Positions 57,491 through 64,000 of a DNA stretch of 64,000 nucleotides are shown here, piece by piece (position 1 is the first letter of the stretch; every line of letters begins with the position of its first letter). The position numbers were made by a program, and so were the translations under genes. Location: positions 744,001 through 808,000 of the forward strand of contig JALBUN010000049.1 in assembly GCA_025174535.1 (NCBI GenBank), read 5' to 3'. The notes beneath the pieces were generated by a model. That model was not told the DNA's origin, searched no databases, and saw only the letters and a list, made by a program, of their open reading frames with translations. This DNA comes from Cantharellus purpuraceus. Taxonomy: Eukaryota; Basidiomycota; Agaricomycetes; Cantharellales; Hydnaceae.

Positions 57491-58863
57491 GTGGCGATGA
57501 TTAAGGGCAGGGCGCTGGCGCTGGGCAGGGCAGGAGAGGGTTTATGGTAACCACCGTAAGACTTGCGTGGTGCTGGCGTGGCTTGCGTGCAGGTCTGACT
57601 AGGTTACGCGTGAGGAGGCGTGTCGCTAGTCGGAGGTCGAAAAGCGCGTGTGTGGGCGAGGCGGAGACCGAAAGCGTGTTTGCCGCTGCCAGCGTGGTGG
57701 AAAAGGCTAATATATGTCTCCTTCCACTCGCCTTGCTTCGATTTCTCGCGGTTGATCAAGATGTTGCAAAAGAGTATATTGCATTCAATGATCTTGCATC
57801 CAGCAAAGTCTGGGCTATGGGGTGATGTGATCGCACAGAGGGAAGCGCTGACGGGTCCGGGAAGAGCCCAGTCGCCATAACAGGGAGGCAGTCAAGATAG
57901 ACACCGGGGCAGGCACCGTAGTCCAGCTCTATCTATTCACCCTTGATATCGAATCAAGCTGCTCTAGCGCGCACTTCGGGACGACCACCATGGGGATTTG
58001 GAAGGCGTCTGGGCGTCGTAACGAGGGTTCATCATTCTCCTGGTTTCTGGGATTTGATTGCTTGCCGCCAACGATGGGTCTCTGAGGGCTCTGTTATCGC
58101 GATCAGGTATGAGATTGGGTTACAATTTCGCTTCTACAATTCCGAGGCGCCGTGCATTGCGGATCTCCTTGGCTAGATGTATGAACTGTGGACGAAACTC
58201 CCGCTGCTCCCGGAGCAAGGTAGTGGTTTCTGACTCGCTGATGACAAAACCACGCTGGCTGATGCCACGCCATTACACGTTCCTGATTCAGCGTCAATGA
58301 CAATCGACATGCGAGACATGCCATTCTACGCCTACCTTAAACATCAAAGACCATGGCTGAGACATCCGGATCGGGACCCTCAACCACAGCATTCCTTGCC
58401 ACATTCTTCAAGTCACCCATATGGCTGCGATGCTCCGGGTCCTCCCACAAAGTGATTCATAAACTTTATTTTGACAAGGTACTTTTATGGGACATTTGGC
58501 AAAACTTTTTTCATACTGTCTCTGGTTTTGGATGGCATTTTGGTGTCAAGACTTACGTTCCTCTACTGCCCGAAGCTGACACTGCGCGCCATCATGATTG
58601 GGTTCCACATGCATGGGCGTATCACATAGTCCTTATACGACTGCCCTACACCCCGGCTTTATTCGAACTTGCATTTCGACGGGCGGGCTTCTGCGCTATC
58701 TCGACGTATTTCCAATCCCTCCCCAGGCGTTGACTGACTTCCTCGACATCATATGATATCATAAATATATATATGGTTCTACAGGTATGACAGCACCACA
58801 CGCTTCGCATTTGGCAAGTTTACTCAAATCACAGTGGACGTCCGTGGAGTTATATACACAACT
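57491..58863. other. Gene-poor region
   Basis: Centrin promoter followed by 1.2 kb without a supported gene. A 126-codon plus frame at 58353-58733 begins with ATG and is open but matches no family I know, and I see no flanking exon; I leave it uncalled. Confidence 0.45.
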
Positions 58864-59367
58864 TCATCCACACGTGACACCATCCTCAAAGACACGCCCG
58901 CAGCGCTCACAGGTCACTCTCCTGTCCAGCAGACACAATGCGATTCCTAATGGGAACCAGAACACGGCTGCCAGGGCACCTGCAAGAACTGCAGCTTCAA
59001 GATCATGTAAAATATTTAGCCGAACTGATGACGTACCAAGAAGACCAAACTTTGTTTGCTTGACATGGCCGTTCTGAAGACACACCATTTCTGGGTGATT
59101 GGGGGGGAGAACAGTAACAATGCGTGATCCATTGAGTGGGTTCACGTAGTGATGCATGCTGTGTTGTGGTGCATAGCAAGGTCCCGCATGCATTGTGTGT
59201 GGTGCTTGCCGGTGTGCATTGTGTGTGCTGGAGAAGAATCGATGTTTGGTGGGTGAGGGAGGCACGGCTGTTCGAGTATGGGCCAAGAGCGAAATGAAAA
59301 GTATCAAACACCTACCGCCCTGGGTGACATGGTCGTAAGAAGGGGGTGTATCGTTCATGGGTGGCAT
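58864..59367 (-). CDS. Brain protein I3 (BRI3)-like small membrane protein
   Basis: Start at 59367 (or 59358, the next in-frame ATG): MPPMNDTPPSYDHVTQGG, a PPSY-type motif. A His/Asn-rich part with HSMHHYVNPLNGSRIVTVL follows, then the family core PEMVCLQNGHVKQTKFGLLG. An intron (GTACGT donor, TTGCAG acceptor) joins this to ALAAVFWFPLGIALCLLDRR, a membrane helix, and VTCERCGRVFEDG, a CxxC zinc-ribbon-like tail. The order (Pro/Tyr-rich N-terminus, HPEMVC..GH block, G.LAA.FWFPLG helix, CxRCG end) is that of BRI3-type proteins, found in endolysosomal membranes in animals. The fungal role is unknown. Three exons. Confidence 0.78.
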   Translation of the reverse strand: MPPMNDTPPSYDHVTQGGRCLILFISLLAHTRTAVPPSPTKHRFFSSTHNAHRQAPHTMHAGPCYAPQHSMHHYVNPLNGSRIVTVLPPNHPEMVCLQNGHVKQTKFGLLGTSSVRLNILHDLEAAVLAGALAAVFWFPLGIALCLLDRRVTCERCGRVFEDGVTCG

Positions 59368-60136
59368 AATCCAGGTATGATTGGGAGTCAAGTAATTATG
59401 CGTGGATGGTGGGAAAAAAGAAAGAGCGTGAGCTGTGCCGCAGATGCCCCGTCTCTATGCCGTCATAGATGTCACACAGGTCACGCTGTCCTAGCCATGC
59501 ACCGCCCGCTGCGGCCACGGTGCGACTGCGAACGGACGTGATTCATCCATCTAAAGCCACTGCTAACCACCAGATTGGATTCGTCATTATTTATAAGTGT
59601 GCATCCACTAACCGAAATAGGCGAAGAGTCTATTTCATGTATATCACAGGAGCAACGAGGCGGTGGTGAGTCGACATATATGGCTCAAGTGACTAGCTTG
59701 CATTAGACCCTCGGTCTCTGTATGCGTTTTGTAGATCCTACGCTCTTGCCCGGGTCATCGTCAACAATGCACAGCCCAACCCCTGCTTTATTGTCCTATG
59801 TGCATTCGGCGGGGTTATTTCCCTAAATGACGAATCCACACGTGTCGAAAGGCGATTGGTGTGGTGCATGCGCAGGCACTGTGCTTCGTCTTGGTGGCGT
59901 CGCTCAGCGCTTCACAACAGAGTTCTCCCAGTGCCTCGTATGTATCGCCCCGTCTGCATTTGTTCATCGGCTATTGTTCTCACAGGACACGCATCTCTTA
60001 AGTTTCCAAATAACACCAGTCGCTCCAGGCTGTCAGCGGTCTTCCAGTGCCTCCGTGCCTCCATGTCTGCGGGACTCACCGAGCAGTGCATTGTGCTGCT
60101 GCTATTGTTCCGGATATGACATATGACGGATGTAGT
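59368..60136. other. Intergenic region
   Basis: Promoter side of the BRI3-like gene and sequence leading into the tandem repeat. No gene recognised; short frames only. Confidence 0.45.
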
Positions 60137-60690
60137 ATGTGTTCGGCCGTCAATCGACGTAAGTGATGCCAGGTTATCAGTACTCCACCCACCCCCCTTC
60201 CCCTTTTGCCAGCTAAGTGCTTCCAGTGCCCCCCCTGCAGTCTTTGCACTCGCATCGAACAATAAAGTGTCACTAACAAGGTGTTATGCACAAACTCTCG
60301 CACCACTCTTGTCGATCAAACCCTAATTTTGCATCACATGGGTCCGTCTGCACTGACTACACTTGTTCTCTTCCCTTTGTTCTACATTGAAATGTGTTCA
60401 TGTGGATACGGCCTCAATCAACATAAGTTTCGCCAGGTTAGCAGTACTCCCTTCCCCCCTCCCCACTTGCCAGCTGATTATTTCCAGTCCCTTCGCAGAG
60501 TCTTTAGACTCATTGTACAATAAAGTTTCACTATTAAAGTGTCGTGCACAAACCCTCGCTCAAGCCTTCAAGTTGTCGATCAAATCCCAATTTGTTGCAT
60601 CACATGGATCCATCTACACTGAATACATATTTGTTCCCTAACCTTCCCTTTGTTCTACAATGATTTGTGTTCGTGTAGATAGCCACAACT
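60137..60690. repeat. Tandem repeat, about 255-273 bases per unit
   Basis: Two full diverged units, 60137-60391 and 60392-60664, and the first bases of a third at 60665-60690. Shared landmarks in order: TGTGTTC, a (C)CAGGTTA.CAGTACTCC block (60170 and 60434), TTGCCAGCT, an AATAAAGT.TCACTA block, TGTCGATCAAA, GCATCACATGG.TCC and TTCCCTTTGTTCTACA. The third unit breaks off at the stop codon of the next gene (60691, minus strand). Each unit holds AATAAA on the plus strand. It is neither coding nor a known transposon as far as I can tell. Confidence 0.75.
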
Positions 60691-62581
60691 TTATACTTCC
60701 CGCCTGATAATTTGTTCCCCCTTTCCCTGCACCTCATCAATAGAGGAGTACCCAGCCAGACCTAGCGTCGCTTCTAGATCACACAACAAGCTTCGTATCA
60801 CAGCCTCCACGCCGTCTTCACCCGCCAAAGCGAGACCATACACATATGGCCTTCCCACTGTTTATGTTTAGGTAAATTGGACATCAATCAGGTGGAGCGA
60901 CGTAAAGGAACACAGGTACACGTACACATGACTGCCTGTGCCCCGAGTGCCAGGGCCTTGACGACGTCGCTGCCTGTGCGGATACCAGAGTCGAATAAGA
61001 TGGTGAATTTGCCTTCAGCTTGTGCGCTTTTGATGATAGGCGATTTCATGATCTCCTCAAGAGCCGCAAGGGACGACAGAGCACCGTCGACTTGCCGACC
61101 CCCTTAAATGACCACCACAAATGGATAATAAGTAACTGCTGGAAGCAGTTGGGGAAATTTATTACCATGGTTTGAAACGATAATTCCATCGACGCCTGCT
61201 TTGTAGGCGAATTCAGCATCCTATGTGACTATTAGCATCGTCTCACGAATAAGGACGCGTTAGAAAACACTACTTACTTCAACCCTCTGTATTCCCTTGA
61301 GTACTAAAGGTCCCTCCCAGCTCTCTCTTAGGAACTTCAGCTCCTCCCACTTTCTAAATATGCCAGAATTGATTTGCTTCATCCATTCACTCCCCAGTTC
61401 AACTTTTTTTTTCATGTCTTCATCGCCAGACCAAAAGAGCTTATCGTCGTGAGCAGGATCATAAGGGAATGATGGATATTCATGAGTTGACTGCTGCTTG
61501 TTCATCTCCATGAACACGGGGTCACTGAGGCCAACCTTGGACAGCTCTTGAGCATTGAGTTGACAAGTGGGTATTGTGCCAAGAAGACTTACCTGGGTGC
61601 CAAAACCGTGAATAAAGGGCAAATAGACTGTCTCTAGATCATGCGGCCTGAATCCGAGTAACATGGTATCTAAGGTGACTACTAGAACCTACGCCAAAAG
61701 CATAAACAGACAGGAATTTAGTGACTGCAGGGACAACAAACTTTAAAACGTTGCTCTTTGGCGCGTTTCAGTATAGACAAGGTAATGTTGTCATTCCGCG
61801 GCCTTTGGACATGATCAATACGATTAATACAAAAAGGTTCGAACGTACCAGTACAGCTGATACCAACGAGGTCCTGCGCCATTTGCCTTGCTGACGAGTT
61901 CAATGCACCGAGAGGATGCAGTGCTCATGGTGTAGGGAACACCAACTTTGGCTGCTGCTCGTGCGGACGCAAGTTCTGCATCGGGATGGAGGATTCCTTG
62001 AACGCCAACAGGTGCAAGAATGACGGGTGCTGGGTACCTTGTGCCAAATAGGGTTGTCTAAGGGAGACAATTTCACTGTATGATGGACTTTATGAAGATG
62101 GTCAAACAACGTTACCTCAATCTTCCGATGAGTCGCATCGACAAGCATTCGGGGACTTGAATGGTCAGATCAGAGGCCTTAGAACAAAATAATGTAAATC
62201 GGCGCACTCACACGATTTTCCACTTGTCGAATGCGGCAAGGTTTGCACGATATGTTGAATTGCTACCTGCACTCCCAGCAACGTACATAAAAGCACCTAG
62301 ATAAACGATTAGACACCGTTGAGAGGTTCGTGGAAACAGTACCAAGGTTGTCCTTGAATTTCTCTTTGACCTTCTCTTCGAGTTCCTCCCCTAATCTGAC
62401 TGTGCCAAGCAAAGGTGGTTTCCTGGATGCATACAGTGTTAGAGCCCAGGATGTGAATGCCTGCGGCGTCCTGAACTGGTCCTAATGTGAAAGTTAGCAG
62501 GAGACAGTGCAAAATAAATGCTAGAACGCAATGCACTTCATCGTGTGTCATCCTGCGGGGTCTGGTCTTGGGTGCAGCCAT
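60691..62581 (-). CDS. FMN-dependent 2-hydroxy-acid oxidase / lactate 2-monooxygenase-like
   Basis: Flavoenzyme that oxidises L-lactate or another L-2-hydroxy acid. Start at 62581: [16 protein letters not shown], then an intron. About eight exons: [107 protein letters not shown], then [14 protein letters not shown] with the flavin-contacting Lys, [21 protein letters not shown] with the catalytic His, and [20 protein letters not shown] and [20 protein letters not shown]. The end [14 protein letters not shown] stops at 60691. No cytochrome b5 domain, so not cytochrome b2; the insertion before the WEGP block (61320-61660) resembles lactate monooxygenases. Substrate is inferred. Confidence 0.88.
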
Positions 62582-64000
62582 GGTGTACAACGATGGTAAC
62601 TTGTGAGAAGAAAACGCCTCGACCGCTTCGAGCCTGAAGCGGGATCTTTCTTTTAAATGCTATACTTATGCAGTGACCCTGTGTTTCCGAGTCCGGCGTG
62701 CGCAACATTGCGATGTATTCCTCAAAAGCTCATATTTTGCGATTAGCGAATGGCTGCCGCCTCAAGTCATGTACGGCTTGATTGACCACACAAAGCGATG
62801 GTAGTCACGAGATAGTACGTGCACACGGACAGTCCCTGAACGTTGCTTGCAAGTCCTCCATTTAGAAAGTGGAATGGAAGCCGTTGCGTGAGGTTGAACA
62901 ACACATTCGCTCAGATTCAGACGATTTTGTATGTCTATATTGTAATGCTGATACTTCAATTGATGGGTGTCGACTAGCATTTCCTAGGTTGCATGTTCAA
63001 CGCTCATCCGGAGGTCCAGTAAGTCGGTTCGACGGATGCACACATAGCAGAGAATTCGTCGTGCGGTGATTATGAATGCCCATGAATTGGCATTAGGATT
63101 ATCAAACACTTGCAAGTCTTCACTTGTATATCGGATAACCAGATTCCGGATTCTTTGAGCTCAGTCAGTGTTTACTACCTCCTCTGAAAGGGCGATCTGA
63201 AATAGTTGTGCTCACCACGACAAAACGCACAGAGATGATCGTGTAAGTGGATGCAACATGCTACCAAGTTGACAATGCATGGTTCCATTACGCTACCAAC
63301 CTTTACAGGCTTCAACTGAATATTGCAAAACCAGATGACAGCATCTGTGGAAACTTCTTGGGAAAAAGCTATGGGACTCAGCCGCGATGTGGTGGCGGCA
63401 TCTCAGGTGGTGCGACAACTCGATCACTTATTTATGTGGATCCGATTCGTAATCAACTCCCAGCTGGAAGAGTGACAACCTGAAATAGCAGGTGGGGAAG
63501 TAGTAAGTAATGAATATCTTAGACGCCGGTAGCGGAGTCCAAATCCATCATCTGTCTGTCCACTCTCCAACATAGGGTGTGACCATCGCCTACAAGCATC
63601 GAGAAGAGACTGATCCTCTACACATTTCTGGTGCCTGTGGTGCACACAGGCCGTTTGTCACAAGCACAACATATCTTTTCTGACGAATAGACTTCGGACG
63701 ACTTGAGTGGCGTCCAGGTCCTCCACATCCAATGCAGCGTGAACACATTAGAAGAGGTTTCTCCATATAAGTCTTTATCTGCGGGTTTCGCGTTACTTCA
63801 ACTGACAATTCTGTTGCGTCTCTACTAGCCACCAAAAGGTAGTCCTTGAAGTGGACTTTGCCGGATGTCTTCGCGTATGGTTTCCTCCAGTCCTCTCTCG
63901 CGTTTCCTTACTTTCCCGACAGGGATATACGGAAATATCGATTCTACCTACTCTCAAGGACCTCCGAACTATCTATTTACATTCCCGGCATTGTGGTATG
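62582..64000. other. Gene-free end of window
   Basis: Promoter of the 2-hydroxy-acid oxidase gene, then 1.2 kb of short frames on both strands (for example plus 62869-63069 and 63247-63483, minus 63590-63835) without recognisable domains. An exon of a gene lying mostly beyond 64000 cannot be excluded. Confidence 0.45.

Noticed and set aside
58353..58733. A 126-codon plus-strand frame starting with ATG
   Set aside because: No resemblance to a known family, no neighbouring exons and no promoter signal; kept only as a note in the intergenic entry.

Overview
This window is nuclear DNA of a filamentous fungus, most likely an agaricomycete (mushroom-forming basidiomycete). The evidence is internal: almost every gene is broken by many 47-60 base introns with GTRNGY donors and YAG acceptors. 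Genes sit on both strands with short spacers, and several proteins are of types known mainly from basidiomycetes. I see no operons, prophage, CRISPR array, rRNA or tRNA gene. Species cannot be told from the sequence. All exon joins were made by eye; where I added up whole gene models the total came out divisible by three (6935-8549, 4144-5663, 1777-2118, 29008-29686, 54330-55817, 56727-57490).

Layout. 0.1-4.1 kb, minus strand: a mitochondrial K+/H+ exchange-related protein, a small basic MGRSAKMHKR protein, and the complex I 40 kDa (NDUFA9-type) subunit. This last gene is divergent from a MYND-SET protein (4.1-5.7 kb). 6.9-16.6 kb, plus strand: a nucleoside diphosphate kinase-like pseudoenzyme with a repeat tail, pyruvate decarboxylase, the Miro GTPase and a VWA-domain protein. 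16.9-20.7 kb: a G-patch ribosome-biogenesis protein head to head with a putative mitochondrial protein, then the alpha subunit of the mitochondrial processing peptidase. 20.9-28.8 kb, minus: a forkhead factor, a PEHE/SAS4-like chromatin protein and a large PX-domain AGC kinase. 29.0-30.6 kb, minus: a cysteine-rich, probably GPI-anchored small secreted protein (too finely split to show as an ORF) and a thioredoxin. 32-35 kb: a large disordered protein. 38.5-41 kb: a GH47 alpha-mannosidase. 42-49.3 kb: xanthine dioxygenase, a Sec14-like lipid-transfer protein, a TPR-like protein and an ER membrane protein with a KKHQ tail. 54.3-59.4 kb: a C2H2 zinc-finger factor, centrin and a brain-protein-I3-like protein. 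60.1-60.7 kb: a tandem repeat. 60.7-62.6 kb: an FMN-dependent 2-hydroxy-acid oxidase. The main gene-poor stretches are 35-38.5, 49.3-54.3, 57.5-58.9 and 62.6-64 kb.

The genes are mostly ordinary housekeeping genes and do not form a pathway cluster. Several products go to mitochondria (K+/H+ exchange protein, complex I subunit, Miro, processing peptidase), which may be chance. I found no convincing new multi-gene system. The items most worth a second look are the hidden secreted protein, the kinase-dead NDK with four copies of an APRxxRxAxLR-type motif, the PX kinase with its activation-loop insertion, and the ~260-base tandem repeat that runs into the hydroxy-acid oxidase stop codon.
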